A stretch of 64,000 nt of DNA from Deltaproteobacteria bacterium (GTDB lineage Bacteria; Desulfobacterota; DSM-4660; Desulfatiglandales; HGW-15): contig JAGVAP010000074.1 in assembly GCA_020060215.1 (NCBI GenBank), positions 87,041 through 151,040 of the forward strand, read 5' to 3'. Shown in pieces: positions 9,902 to 18,781 of this stretch (positions are counted from its first letter, which is position 1; the number at the start of each line of letters is the position of its first letter). A model generated the notes under the pieces. The model ran no database searches. It worked only from the letters and a program-made list of their open reading frames with translations, and was not told where the DNA came from. Made by a program: the position numbers and the translations under genes.

Positions 9902-10525
9902 TCATGATCCTGACACCCTGGAGACCTGGACATCGAGAGGCTGAAAGACGATAAAGCGGATCGGAATCCGCAGCTCTTCCTGCGCAACGATCCTTTTCTC
10001 GGGAAGCTGGTCGATTCCAGTCGCCCTTGCATGCACGGTGATCTGAAGGGGTTCATGGCGGATGGAGAGCCGTGTTCGAGCCGCCGCCTCGATTCGGCTC
10101 CAACCCTTTTCGGACATGACCGAGCGAATGAAGGGTGTCGCATGGGGCAGTTCCTCCGGGGGCGCCGATGCCCAATGGAGAAGACGACTGAGCGCGGGAG
10201 GGACGACGAACCTCCAGAGGAAAACAGGATCGCTCCCGTATTCCTTCATCTTCTTCTGCAGCCGTTTTCGCATCTCCTGGATGGACGGGTTCATGAACAT
10301 CTCGGCGGGCTTGAAGGCGGAATAGATCGGCCTTCCCAGGGCGAAGCAGAGATCTTCGATATCCTGGTTCCCCATAGGCTGGCCGCTCAACCTGAAGTAG
10401 AGGCAGAAGACGTCTTCCTGCTGCAGGGAAAAAAGCGTTCTGGCGTGGCCGTCGCCCTCGTTCAGAAGAAAGAGGATGGTCGGGAGCAAGGCGAAGACGA
10501 CTCTTCTCAGGATCCGCGGTCCCAT
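9902..10525 (-). CDS. Hypothetical exported protein
   Basis: 207 residues with a basic start (MGPRILRR) followed by the hydrophobic stretch VVFALLPTILFLL and a plausible signal peptidase site near GDGHARTLF, so probably secreted to the periplasm. The mature part has helical segments around IQEMRKRLQKKMKEYG and a beta-rich C-terminus (EELRIPIRFIVFQPLDVQV). I do not recognise a family. The start lies five bases after the stop of the M23 peptidase gene, so the two are co-transcribed and perhaps work together in the envelope. Confidence 0.65.
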   Translation of the reverse strand: MGPRILRRVVFALLPTILFLLNEGDGHARTLFSLQQEDVFCLYFRLSGQPMGNQDIEDLCFALGRPIYSAFKPAEMFMNPSIQEMRKRLQKKMKEYGSDPVFLWRFVVPPALSRLLHWASAPPEELPHATPFIRSVMSEKGWSRIEAAARTRLSIRHEPLQITVHARATGIDQLPEKRIVAQEELRIPIRFIVFQPLDVQVSRVSGS

Positions 10526-10530
10526 GCCGG

Positions 10531-10911
10531 TCAGCCCTTTCTGTCCAGCACGTATTGCATGGGATCGACCGCCCTCTCCCCTTTGATGACCCCATAGTGG
10601 AGGTGCGGGCTGGTCGACAGACCCGTGTTGCCTACGGTGCCGATCACATCTCCGCGCCTGACCTCGGCGCCCTCGCGGGCATGGATCTGCGACAGGTGCC
10701 CGTAGATGGTCTTGAAGCCTGCAGGGTGGTGAAGGACGACGTAGTTCCCGAGCCACTGATCGTAGCCCGTGTTGAAGGCCTTCCCCTTTGCCGGTGCAAT
10801 GACCTTTGTGCCTTTGGCGCCGATGAAATCCACGCCGGCGTGAAACTCTTTCTTGCCTGTGAACGGGTTTTTGCGGAATCCGAAGGGGGAAGAAACCCTG
10901 AGATCTTCCAC
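10531..10911 (-). CDS. M23 (LytM-type) peptidase domain protein, start uncertain
   Basis: About 126 residues covering a complete LytM-type domain: the first zinc ligands in EFHAGVDFIG, a central YGHLSQIHAREG and the HLHYGVI motif near the C-terminus. Such domains cleave peptidoglycan cross-bridges. No signal peptide is encoded. The only clear start is GTG at 10911, without a good ribosome binding site. The frame is open upstream to the TAG that ends the preceding cheD (10975-10977) and is the same frame as cheD, so the two coding regions are separated only by that stop plus 21 codons. Either translation restarts at an unusual site or the gene is a remnant of a longer protein. Confidence 0.7.
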   Translation of the reverse strand: MEDLRVSSPFGFRKNPFTGKKEFHAGVDFIGAKGTKVIAPAKGKAFNTGYDQWLGNYVVLHHPAGFKTIYGHLSQIHAREGAEVRRGDVIGTVGNTGLSTSPHLHYGVIKGERAVDPMQYVLDRKG

Positions 10912-10974
10912 GTCGAGGGGCGCGATGGAGCGGGGGATCCATCCCCCCCGGAGGACGCGATCGGATGAAGTCGA

Positions 10975-11487
10975 CTACCGCTGGGCCAGGTAGGGATACC
11001 AGTCCCCCTGCCGGATCTTTTCCACCTTGATCACCACCACCTGATTGGTGCTGGTATCATAGACGATCTTTCTCCCCTTTTCTCCGCCCACGTCTTCGGA
11101 AACAACGGGTATTTTCTTGCGCGCCAGGACCATCCTGGCCACCTCGACGTTTTCCTTCCCGATGTTGGTAGGACAGGTATTGGGATGAAAGGCTCCGCCG
11201 AAGATCTGAGCCTCCAGGTCCTTGATCCTGGACCCGTTCTCCAGCATCATCCCGACCAGGGCGAGGGTGGCCACGTTGCCGAAACGCGCGGTCGCCTCCT
11301 CAGGCTTGTTGGTGGAGGGAAGTGGAAAATGATTCATTCCTCCGATCTTTTTCGACCCGTCGAAAAGGCAGACCGACACACAGGAGCCGAGAACGGTGGA
11401 GATGACCGTCGGCACCTCCGGGACAAGGATATAGCCCGGTTTCAGGAAGTAGCTTTCAGGGACGGGGATTCCTGACTTTTCGAACAT
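10975..11487 (-). CDS. cheD: CheD-like chemoreceptor deamidase (second copy)
   Basis: 170 residues. CheD features include VLGSCVSVCLFD (active-site Cys), GGMNHFPLP (His) and AQIFGGAFHP...NIGKENVEVARMV. It differs from the first CheD by an N-terminal extension and by a C-terminal segment VVVIKVEKIRQGDWYPYLAQR. The start ATG 11487 is preceded by GAGGAG at 12 bases; the frame is open further upstream but that part has no family similarity. It is the first gene of the minus-strand chemotaxis cluster, directly downstream of a sigma-54-like site. It shares its reading frame with the following M23 gene. Confidence 0.85.
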   Translation of the reverse strand: MFEKSGIPVPESYFLKPGYILVPEVPTVISTVLGSCVSVCLFDGSKKIGGMNHFPLPSTNKPEEATARFGNVATLALVGMMLENGSRIKDLEAQIFGGAFHPNTCPTNIGKENVEVARMVLARKKIPVVSEDVGGEKGRKIVYDTSTNQVVVIKVEKIRQGDWYPYLAQR

Positions 11488-11536
11488 GAACGATGCTTGC
11501 TCCTCCTCATGCGAGGGGTGTCTCCCCTTGGGGTTA

Positions 11537-11552
11537 TGCCAGTTCTGTGCCA
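11537..11552 (-). promoter_or_regulatory. Putative sigma-54 promoter for the chemotaxis cluster
   Basis: On the minus strand the sequence is TGGCACAGAACTGGCA: a perfect -24 TGGCAC and the invariant GC of the -12 element at the correct distance, with one mismatch (TGGC instead of TTGC). It lies 50 bases upstream of the cheD2 start. One mismatch near the -12 keeps this tentative. Confidence 0.45.
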
Positions 11553-11753
11553 GCCAACCGGGGGGTGGCAGGTGGCAGATGGTCAGCCGTGGCTCCTCCG
11601 TTGTTGCGCTCACAACGCCCGCTCGCTCGAACACGGTTCCACCGCCGCTGCCGGACCCTCCGACCGCCGCCGACTACCCGCCACCGGTGGTTTGCCACGT
11701 CCTTGACATTGGGTCGTTGCTTTTTTGACGATGCTTACGGAAAGCTTAAATCC

Positions 11754-11783
11754 TTGATCTGTTCATTTCCTTGCGACTATAAT
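11754..11783 (+). promoter_or_regulatory. Sigma-70-type promoter
   Basis: TTGATC (11754-11759), an 18-base spacer and a perfect TATAAT (11778-11783), about 190 bases upstream of the aminotransferase start. The long leader between promoter and gene shows no obvious structure. Confidence 0.5.
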
Positions 11784-11971
11784 CCTTCCTTCGTAACACT
11801 TTGGCTCTTGGCAGAGCCTTGCGCTAGAACACCGGAATATTGGAGGGATGTGACCTGGCCGCAGGACCAGGGATACCTTCATGCAACCCAAAGAGACGAT
11901 CCACGAAGAGACCAAGGCACTAAGGACCTTCGTGTCCTTGTGTCCTGGTGGCCAATTCCAAGGAGTGACAT

Positions 11972-13174
11972 ATGCCCGGTTATGAGGTCCTAGGAGAAGA
12001 AGAGAAGCAGGAGCTGCTGGATGTGCTTTCACGAAAGGTGCTCTTTCGCTATGAGTTCCATGATCAGAGGAAGGGGATCTACAAGGTCCAAGAGTTCGAG
12101 CGGGCCTTTGCCGCCTACTGCGGAGCCGGATACGCGCTCGCCGTGTCCTCCGGCACGGCCGCACTCAGGGTGGCCCTGGCCGCCATGGGCGTCGGTCCCG
12201 GAGACGAAGTCATCGTGCCGGGGTTCACGTTCGTGGCCACCTGGGAAGCGGTTCTGGATTCGGGGGCCGTTCCCGTGTTTTCCGAGATCGACGACACCCT
12301 CTGTATGGACCCCGGGGACATGGAGAAGAGGATTACCCCTCGAACCAAGGCGGTGTTGCCTGTACACATGTGCGGGGCCCAGGCGAGGATCAAGGAAATC
12401 GCGGATGTCGCCGCCCGGCACGGCATCCCGGTTCTCGAGGACACCGCCCAATCCTGCGGGGGCAGATTGAACGGGAAAGGGCTGGGGACCTTCGGCAAGG
12501 CCGGCACCTTTTCCTTTGATTCGGTCAAGACCCTCACCACCGGCGAAGGGGGCATGATCGTCACCGACGACGAATCCCTCTATATCAGGGCCTCGGAATA
12601 CCATGACCATGGCCATGTCCACGACCCCAAACTCTCCCGGGGCATGGAGAAGCGGAACTTCATCGGCGTGAACTACCGTATGATGGAGCTTCAGGGCGGC
12701 CTCGGCCTCGCCCAGTTGAAGAAGCTGGATGGGGTGATTCTCTCCGGCCAGAAAAGGAACAAGGCCCGGATCAGAGAGGTCCTGGAAAGGACCGGGAAGG
12801 TGACCTTCAGGAGCATTCCGGATCCCCAGGGCGATACGGCCACATTCATGATCTTCTTCCTCCCCACCCGGGAGCAGGCCATGGAGTTCAACCGGGTGAT
12901 GGCGGAGGAAGGGGCCGGCGCCGTCTACTGGTATGCCAATTACTGGCACTACTACGAGGAGTGGGAGCATCTGCTGGAAGGCAAGAGCGTGCTGCCCACC
13001 GGCTATCCCTTCCGGGATGCCTCCGGCGGCAAGAGGTGCCGTTTTGATCGAGGCGTGCTCCCGAAGACGGCCGAGCTGCTGTCGCGCGCCCTCACGATTC
13101 CGATCCATATCCGGATGGACGAACAGATACCGCGGATCCTGAAGGCGATTGAAAAGGCGGCAAAATCGGTTTAA
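11972..13174 (+). CDS. DegT/DnrJ/EryC1/StrS family PLP-dependent aminotransferase
   Basis: 400 residues, typical family size. The PLP-binding features are visible: AVSSGTAALRVALAAMGVGPGDEVIVP (start of the cofactor site, given here as its known family pattern), DTAQSCGG with the cofactor-contacting Asp, and the Schiff-base Lys in FDSVKTLTTGEGG. These enzymes aminate keto-sugars for lipopolysaccharide, capsule or glycoprotein. The N-terminus MPGYEVLGEEEKQELLDVL and the insertion with WYANYWHYYEEWEHL resemble the subgroup containing KdnA-like 8-amino-Kdo transaminases, but I cannot verify that. A TATAAT-type promoter lies upstream. The next gene, NAD+ synthetase, is 137 bases away and probably separate. 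Confidence 0.88.
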   Translation: MPGYEVLGEEEKQELLDVLSRKVLFRYEFHDQRKGIYKVQEFERAFAAYCGAGYALAVSSGTAALRVALAAMGVGPGDEVIVPGFTFVATWEAVLDSGAVPVFSEIDDTLCMDPGDMEKRITPRTKAVLPVHMCGAQARIKEIADVAARHGIPVLEDTAQSCGGRLNGKGLGTFGKAGTFSFDSVKTLTTGEGGMIVTDDESLYIRASEYHDHGHVHDPKLSRGMEKRNFIGVNYRMMELQGGLGLAQLKKLDGVILSGQKRNKARIREVLERTGKVTFRSIPDPQGDTATFMIFFLPTREQAMEFNRVMAEEGAGAVYWYANYWHYYEEWEHLLEGKSVLPTGYPFRDASGGKRCRFDRGVLPKTAELLSRALTIPIHIRMDEQIPRILKAIEKAAKSV

Positions 13175-13187
13175 CATACCGCCTTCG

Positions 13188-13292
13188 TGGAATGATGGAA
13201 TGCTGGATATCGGAAGAGTGGGCAAACGGGATGAAGATAATCAGAATGAACCCAAAGCTCAGGTTCCATCATCCCATTTTTGCATCATTCCA
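13188..13292. repeat. Inverted-repeat intergenic element
   Basis: TGGAATGATG at 13188-13197 and its exact complement CATCATTCCA at 13283-13292 enclose 85 bases between the aminotransferase and nadE. Variants of the same words recur inside (ATGGAATG, CCATCATCCCA), giving it the look of a degenerate repeat unit rather than a terminator. Confidence 0.4.
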
Positions 13293-13311
13293 GGATCTCT
13301 ATCTTTGATTC

Positions 13312-14952
13312 ATGAAGATTGCCCTTTGCCAGATCAATCCCATCATCGGGGATTTCGACCATAATACCTCCCTCATCCTCGATCGGGCGGAACGTGCCAG
13401 GTGTTTGGGATGCTCTCTGGCGGTGTTCCCCGAGCTCGCCCTGGTCGGCTATCCCCCCAAAGACCTTCTGGAGAGGCCTTCTTTCGTCAGGGAGAACCTG
13501 AGACGTCTTGACGAGCTGGCGTCAAGGATCCGGTCCATCTCCGTCCTCTGCGGATACGTGGAGAAGAACCCTTCCCCCGCCGGCAAGCCTCTGCTGAACG
13601 GCGTCGCCCTGCTTCGAGACGGAAAGGTCGCCGCCCAAGGAGGCAAAAGACTCCTTCCCACCTATGACGTCTTTGATGAGACCCGCTACTTCGAGCCTGC
13701 CGGGGAGAGCCTGGTCTTTGAGCTGGACGGAAAAAGGCTCGGAGTCACCATTTGTGAGGACATCTGGATCGTGGGGGATCTCGAGGACGTGCCGCGATAT
13801 GCCAGCGACCCCGTCTCCGAAGTCATGAACAAGGAGATCGACCTGCTCATCAACATCTCCTCTTCGCCCTATACCCTTCACAAGAGGGATGTGCGAAGAG
13901 AGATCCTGGGGAAACTTGCCCGTCAGTACGGACGGCCCATCCTGTACTGCAATCAGGTGGGAGGAAACGATGACGTCCTCTTCGACGGGAGCAGCATGGT
14001 CGTGGACGCCCGGGGCAGGCCCATCCTCGTGGGCCGGGAGTTTGAAGAGGACCTCCTTGTCTGGGACAGCGCACAGGATTACGCACCCCTCGAACAACCC
14101 CCTTCGCCGGATGAAGAATCCATTCTGAAAGGCCTCGTCCTTGGGACCCGCGATTATCTCCGGAAGTGCGGCTTCCGGAAGGCGGTCGTGGGGTTGAGCG
14201 GAGGCATCGATTCCTCCCTGGTCGCCGTCGTGGCCCAGCAGGCGTTGGGCGCCGAGAACGTGTTGGGCGTAAGCATGCCCTCCCCCTTCACTTCCATGAT
14301 GAGTCGCGAGGACGCCGAAAAACTGGCCCAAAACCTCGGGATCGGCTACCGGGAGATCCCCATCACCGGCATCTTCCACAGTTTCAAGGAGGCACTGAAA
14401 CCGGCCTTCGAGGGGCTGAAGGAGGATGAGACCGAGGAGAATCTTCAGGCCCGGGTGAGGGGGACCCTGCTCATGGCGCTCGCCAACAAGTTCAATGCCA
14501 TTCTTCTCAGCACCGGAAACAAGTCGGAGGTGGCGGTAGGGTACTGCACCATCTACGGCGACATGAACGGAGGGCTCGCCGTCATCTCCGATATCCCCAA
14601 GACCATGTGCTACAGGTTGGCTGGATACGTCAATCGGGATCGGGAGGTCATTCCCCAGCGGGTCCTCTCGAGACCGCCCTCGGCCGAGCTCAAACCGGAC
14701 CAGAAGGATCAGGACACCCTCCCTCCTTACGAGGTCCTCGACGGCATCATCGATGCGGCGGTGGTCAGGAACCTCGGCTTCGACGAGATCGTGGGGCTTG
14801 GTTACGACCCGGCCACCGTCCGGGACGTGCTCCAGCGAATCGTCGTCAATGAGTACAAGAGAAGGCAGGCCCCTCCCGGCCTCAAGATCACCACCAAGGC
14901 ATTCGGTTACGGCCGCCGGTATCCGATCGCCAGGGGCAAAGAGCCGTTTTGA
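13312..14952 (+). CDS. nadE: Glutamine-dependent NAD+ synthetase
   Basis: 546 residues, the two-domain bacterial type. The N-terminal nitrilase-like glutaminase domain has its triad residues in FPELALVG (Glu41), GGKRLLP (Lys112) and GVTICEDIW (Cys148). The C-terminal ATP-dependent synthetase domain begins with the P-loop GLSGGIDSS near residue 295 and contains STGNKSEVAVGY. It converts deamido-NAD+ to NAD+ using ammonia channelled from glutamine. The start MKIALCQINPIIGDF fits family N-termini. Single gene, no obvious operon partner. Confidence 0.95.
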   Translation: MKIALCQINPIIGDFDHNTSLILDRAERARCLGCSLAVFPELALVGYPPKDLLERPSFVRENLRRLDELASRIRSISVLCGYVEKNPSPAGKPLLNGVALLRDGKVAAQGGKRLLPTYDVFDETRYFEPAGESLVFELDGKRLGVTICEDIWIVGDLEDVPRYASDPVSEVMNKEIDLLINISSSPYTLHKRDVRREILGKLARQYGRPILYCNQVGGNDDVLFDGSSMVVDARGRPILVGREFEEDLLVWDSAQDYAPLEQPPSPDEESILKGLVLGTRDYLRKCGFRKAVVGLSGGIDSSLVAVVAQQALGAENVLGVSMPSPFTSMMSREDAEKLAQNLGIGYREIPITGIFHSFKEALKPAFEGLKEDETEENLQARVRGTLLMALANKFNAILLSTGNKSEVAVGYCTIYGDMNGGLAVISDIPKTMCYRLAGYVNRDREVIPQRVLSRPPSAELKPDQKDQDTLPPYEVLDGIIDAAVVRNLGFDEIVGLGYDPATVRDVLQRIVVNEYKRRQAPPGLKITTKAFGYGRRYPIARGKEPF

Positions 14953-15102
14953 GAGGAAGTGGACCTCCGTGGCGTTCCGGCCGGCATGCCGGTCCCTGAA
15001 CAACCCGGACAGGGCTCCCTCATGCGCTCAGGACCCGGATCCTGTGGAGGCAGGACGTGATCTGCATCCGTGTTTTCCAATTCGAGTAGCAAGGAGACCC
15101 TC

Positions 15103-16182
15103 ATGGGCCATACCGTCCTTCGGTGGATTGGAGACGAGTCGGTGCTGAACGAGTTCGTGGCCGGCCTTCCGACGCTCCTTCTGGTCTTGATCATCGTCAT
15201 CTGCATTGTCTTGCTTTCGAAGGGCGCCGACTGGATGATCGACGGGGTTGTCCATCTGGCCGAAAGGACCGGCCTGCCCAAGATCGTGATCGGCGCCACC
15301 ATCGTATCCCTGGGCACAACGACCCCTGAAACCTTTGTCTCGGTGATGGCGGCGCTGATGGGCAATCCCGGTCTGGCACTGGGGAACGGGGTGGGTTCCA
15401 TCGTCGCGGATACCGGGCTGATCTTCGGGTTGACCTGCATCCTGGCCACCGTGCCCGTGAATCGGTTCATCCTCGACCGCACCGGATGGGTGCAGGTGGG
15501 CTCGGCCACCCTGCTCGTGCTCATCAGCCTGGGCGCTCTGATCGCAGCCGCAGGGACTCCCACCCTGCCTCGCTGGGCCGGCTTTTTCCTGCTCCTGTTG
15601 TTGTGCGCCTACATGTATGCCACCTACCGTTGGGCCAAGCAGAGCAACGCCGCATCGAACCCGGCGGTGGGCGAAGCGGCTCCCGACGACGCAAATCAGG
15701 AAGGCATGATGGGCCTTCACTTATGCTGGCTTTGCATCGCAGGCGGACTCATCCTGGTCATCGGCGGCGCGCGCGTACTGGTCCCGAGCGCTTCGCAGAT
15801 CGCCTTCCGCATGGGGGTCCCCGATGACGTAATCGCGGCGACCATGGTGGCCCTGGGAACCTCCCTTCCGGAGCTGATGACCGCCATCACCGCCGTGCGC
15901 AGAGGTCATCCGGAGATCACGGTCGGCAACATCGTGGGTGCGGATGTGCTCAACTGTTTCTTCGTGATCGGCGCCTCCGCAGCGGCCCGTCCGCTTGAGA
16001 TCCCGCCCAACTTCTTCTTCTTTCACTTCCCTGCCATGTTGATCATCCTGTACTCGTTTCGGGTCTTCATCTCCATGAACAAGGATGGATTCTTCCGGCG
16101 CTGGCAGGGAGCATGGCTCATGGGTGTTTACGTCGTGTACGTCTCCCTTCAGTATGTGCTGGGGATCGGGTCGGCGCACTAG
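15103..16182 (+). CDS. CaCA family sodium/calcium antiporter (YrbG-like)
   Basis: 359 residues with about ten hydrophobic membrane segments. The two alpha-repeats of the calcium/cation antiporter family are clear: GATIVSLGTTTPETFVS in the first half and AATMVALGTSLPELMTA in the second, each with the ion-binding Glu in the (G/T)xPE context. A hydrophilic loop of about 30 residues around QSNAASNPAVGEAAPDDAN separates the halves. The ATG at 15103 has AAGGAG six bases upstream and is preferred to the longer frame from 15070. Likely exports Ca2+ in exchange for Na+ or H+ across the inner membrane; the ion is inferred from family. Confidence 0.9.
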   Translation: MGHTVLRWIGDESVLNEFVAGLPTLLLVLIIVICIVLLSKGADWMIDGVVHLAERTGLPKIVIGATIVSLGTTTPETFVSVMAALMGNPGLALGNGVGSIVADTGLIFGLTCILATVPVNRFILDRTGWVQVGSATLLVLISLGALIAAAGTPTLPRWAGFFLLLLLCAYMYATYRWAKQSNAASNPAVGEAAPDDANQEGMMGLHLCWLCIAGGLILVIGGARVLVPSASQIAFRMGVPDDVIAATMVALGTSLPELMTAITAVRRGHPEITVGNIVGADVLNCFFVIGASAAARPLEIPPNFFFFHFPAMLIILYSFRVFISMNKDGFFRRWQGAWLMGVYVVYVSLQYVLGIGSAH

Positions 16183-16212
16183 AGCCGTGAACCGGCCCCT
16201 TTCCTGAGAGGC

Positions 16213-16231
16213 CATGCCCCTGCGGGGCATG
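16213..16231. terminator. Hairpin between convergent genes
   Basis: CATGCCCC-TGC-GGGGCATG forms an eight-base-pair GC-rich stem between the stops of the antiporter gene (plus) and the flavodoxin fusion gene (minus). There is no T tract on either side, so it may act as a bidirectional hairpin terminator only weakly. Confidence 0.4.
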
Positions 16232-16238
16232 AGGGAGA

Positions 16239-18080
16239 TCACTCCCTCTTCCCAAACAGTTGCCCCATGCGCATCAGCAGGCTCAGGTCTCCCTTCGCCT
16301 TGTATTTCTGGGTCATGAACATCTGCTGCCCGTCCGCCTTTCCGGTCATGATGTCCACCCAGACGTCAAAAGGGCTCTCGATGACGAGATCCGGCTTTTC
16401 CGCCGGGCCCGGGGAGCCCGTGATCTTGCCGTCTTCGATACGGAAGCGGCATGAGCCCCGGACACTGCCGGAGAAATCGAATTGCAGGACCGCCTTGGTG
16501 TCGCCCGCGCCGGCAGGATTGAACGCGTAGGAGAGCACCATGATCAACGTTTCGATGGAGTCGGGCCGGGGCACGAGGCCCTTTTCCAAAAACTCTCTTG
16601 GGGACACCCCCTCCGCGATGCAGCTCTTCCAGAAGAGATTCGCCATCGTCCTCATGACCTGTTTATCCGTGGCCATGTCCTGGGTCACCACAGCCATCGT
16701 GGCTTCGGAAACCGTCATGGTCCGGACGATCTCCCGACCGGCCCTCCGGGTGGCCTCCAGCACCTCCTCTGCCTTGTCTTTGCAGAAGGGCATGGTCATG
16801 CTCTCCGCCGCAGGACGGTAGATCTCGGCCACCAGGTTGTCGTTCCTGCCGAAGATGAAACGGGCCCAGGAGGAGAGCTGGTCAAATACCGACCTCTCCG
16901 GAAAGCCCGCCACGGAGAGCAGCACGGCCTTGGGGAATTCCTGGCGGACGGGGTGTTTGGTTGCATCCTCCCCCTCCTCCAGAAAAGGCTCGAGGATGGG
17001 GAGCGTGCGTTCGATGAACGCCTTCATGGTCGCGTTCACATGGAAGTGGTACAGGGGAGTCGCGTAGACGACCAGGTCCGATTTCAGAAGCTTCGGAAAG
17101 AGCTCGCCGGACATATCGTCCTTGTGGATGCAGACCCCGGGTGTCTTGGTCCAGCATGTGAAACAGCCGGCGCAGTGCTTGATCGTCTTTTTCCGAAGCT
17201 CCACGATCTCCACATCGGCTCCGGCCTCCCGCATGCCCTGGACGAGATGGTTCAGCATAAGACCGGTCTTGCTCTCCCCTTCGCCTCGGGGACTCGAATT
17301 CAAGGCGAGTACTCTCATGGGGTGCTCCTTTCTCCCGATATCGGGACTCATGGGTTGGACACTTCTCCCTTCCGTGTCTGCCGCTGCCGTCGGCCGCACC
17401 TCTCCGGGACCGGAGGCTTCCGTGCCCGATGCATGGAGTGCCGTGCGGGAGGAAACCCTGCTCTCCGACATCATCTTTCTCATCTCCCTGAGGCCGGGGA
17501 GCCCCACTCTTCTCAAGTAGAAATCCGGAAAGCGGACGTTGAAGGGCAGCCCGAAGCCCAGGATGATCGCCAGGGGGATCAGGGCCCGGCTGACGACGGA
17601 CGGATACAAGCTCAAGACAGCGGCGAGCGCAAAGACGCCCGCCCAGGTGTACGTCATGATCAGGTTGATGCGAACGAAGACGGGGTTGTTCCAGACCGGT
17701 TCCGGGGCGACCTTCTTCGCATAATGGGAGGTAAACGGATCCATGCCGAGGAGGGGTGGGAAAAAGGCTGCTGTGAACAAACAGGCATAGATTGCCGTCA
17801 CCGAATACCGGGACAATATCCCGCTGGCCGATTGCGGCCAGGCCGCCAGGGACAGGGAGACCAGGCCGAAATAGAAAGCGACGGTCCAGTCAAAATAAGA
17901 GGGTTTGTCCCACCGATACGCAACGAAGATCACCATGGCGCAGAACAAAAACATCAGCCATGCCACGACCGCCAGGCTTCCCGGGTCCGGACCGGTCGCC
18001 GCCCATGTCTTGAAAAAGGCCAGCGCAGGAAAAGGACCCGCGTAAAGAAGGAGTTGCCGGATCCTGCTCGGTTTCATCAC
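16239..18080 (-). CDS. Membrane domain-flavodoxin-SCP2 fusion protein
   Basis: 613 residues in one frame. Residues 1-215 contain about five hydrophobic helices (for example LAVVAWLMFLFCAMVIFVAY and LIMTYTWAGVFALAAVL). Residues 216-254 are a Ser/Thr/Glu-rich linker. Residues 255-470 are a flavodoxin-like/NADPH-dependent FMN reductase domain starting MRVLALNSSPRGEGESKTG, with HCAGCFTCW and YATPLYHFHVNATMKAF. The last 110 residues resemble an SCP2 sterol-carrier domain. The soluble part has its own AAAGGAG and ATG (17318), so a separate flavodoxin-SCP2 protein may also be made from the same frame, or the real gene may start there with a membrane-protein gene fused upstream. It follows padR by 78 bases and is probably controlled by it. 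Substrate unknown. Confidence 0.7.
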   Translation of the reverse strand: MMKPSRIRQLLLYAGPFPALAFFKTWAATGPDPGSLAVVAWLMFLFCAMVIFVAYRWDKPSYFDWTVAFYFGLVSLSLAAWPQSASGILSRYSVTAIYACLFTAAFFPPLLGMDPFTSHYAKKVAPEPVWNNPVFVRINLIMTYTWAGVFALAAVLSLYPSVVSRALIPLAIILGFGLPFNVRFPDFYLRRVGLPGLREMRKMMSESRVSSRTALHASGTEASGPGEVRPTAAADTEGRSVQPMSPDIGRKEHPMRVLALNSSPRGEGESKTGLMLNHLVQGMREAGADVEIVELRKKTIKHCAGCFTCWTKTPGVCIHKDDMSGELFPKLLKSDLVVYATPLYHFHVNATMKAFIERTLPILEPFLEEGEDATKHPVRQEFPKAVLLSVAGFPERSVFDQLSSWARFIFGRNDNLVAEIYRPAAESMTMPFCKDKAEEVLEATRRAGREIVRTMTVSEATMAVVTQDMATDKQVMRTMANLFWKSCIAEGVSPREFLEKGLVPRPDSIETLIMVLSYAFNPAGAGDTKAVLQFDFSGSVRGSCRFRIEDGKITGSPGPAEKPDLVIESPFDVWVDIMTGKADGQQMFMTQKYKAKGDLSLLMRMGQLFGKRE

Positions 18081-18158
18081 CCTCCTCTTTCTCCTTGAGA
18101 CGCGGGGACCACGGTGCCCCTCCCGTCTCTTTTCAGCCCCGTGACGACCTGGCCGTCC

Positions 18159-18758
18159 CTACGATCTCTTCCGCTTTGCAGCGAAACGCTGTGGAGCACG
18201 CTTCCGACCCGCTTTGGGTGAGCGAGCCTCCGGCTCGGGTTTCTGCCTCTGCAATTCCTTTACGACCCCGGCCACATTCCGCACCAGGTCTTCATAGAAA
18301 CGAACGCCGAAGGTGAAACAAAGGTATTGATAATCGTCCGCACGGCCCTTGATCTGGGGCTCCACGGCCTCGAGGCTTCGCTGCACCCCTTTCATGGACT
18401 CCAGGTGTCGATTCGCCGTGGCCAATCGCTCTTCGGGGGAGAGATGGGCGAAGAAAAAGAGCCTGGAGAGGAACGCGTTCCTCGGCCGTTCCGGCTCGAA
18501 AGGCGCCTGGAGACTCTCCAGAAAGACCTTCCTGCCTTCGTCCGTGATCGTGTACACCTTGCGATTGGGGGAGCCGTCCTGGATCTCCACCTGCAGCGTG
18601 ATCCACCCCTCCCGCTCCATCTTCCTGAGGGCCGGGTAGATGGACCCGTAGCTCAACCCGGAGAAGAAGGAAAACGAGAGGGAGAACCTCTTCTTGATCT
18701 CGTACCCGGTCATGCTGCCCCTCATGAGAAACCCCAGGAGCATGGTCTTGATGTCCAT
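18159..18758 (-). CDS. PadR family transcriptional regulator
   Basis: 199 residues. The N-terminal winged helix has the PadR pattern: LLGFLMRGSMTGYEIKKRF, GSIYPALRKMEREGWI, then YTITDEGRKVFLESL at the wing. The C-terminal part is helical (LSPEERLATANRHLESMKG) and ends in a basic tail (SPKAGRKRAPQRFAAKRKRS), longer than usual. PadR proteins are dimeric repressors of detoxification or transport genes. The gene is followed by the flavodoxin fusion gene and preceded by a palindrome likely to be its own operator. The divergent neighbour is formate dehydrogenase. Confidence 0.9.
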   Translation of the reverse strand: MDIKTMLLGFLMRGSMTGYEIKKRFSLSFSFFSGLSYGSIYPALRKMEREGWITLQVEIQDGSPNRKVYTITDEGRKVFLESLQAPFEPERPRNAFLSRLFFFAHLSPEERLATANRHLESMKGVQRSLEAVEPQIKGRADDYQYLCFTFGVRFYEDLVRNVAGVVKELQRQKPEPEARSPKAGRKRAPQRFAAKRKRS

Positions 18759-18781
18759 CGATGAGTCACCTCGTTATGTAT

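Larger units (their letters stand above)
11488..11971. other. 484-base intergenic region between divergent cheD2 and the aminotransferase gene
   Basis: No convincing coding frame. It holds a sigma-54-like site facing cheD2 (11537-11552) and a sigma-70-like promoter facing the aminotransferase (11754-11783). The part between 11560 and 11700 is GC-rich without an obvious signal. Confidence 0.6.
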
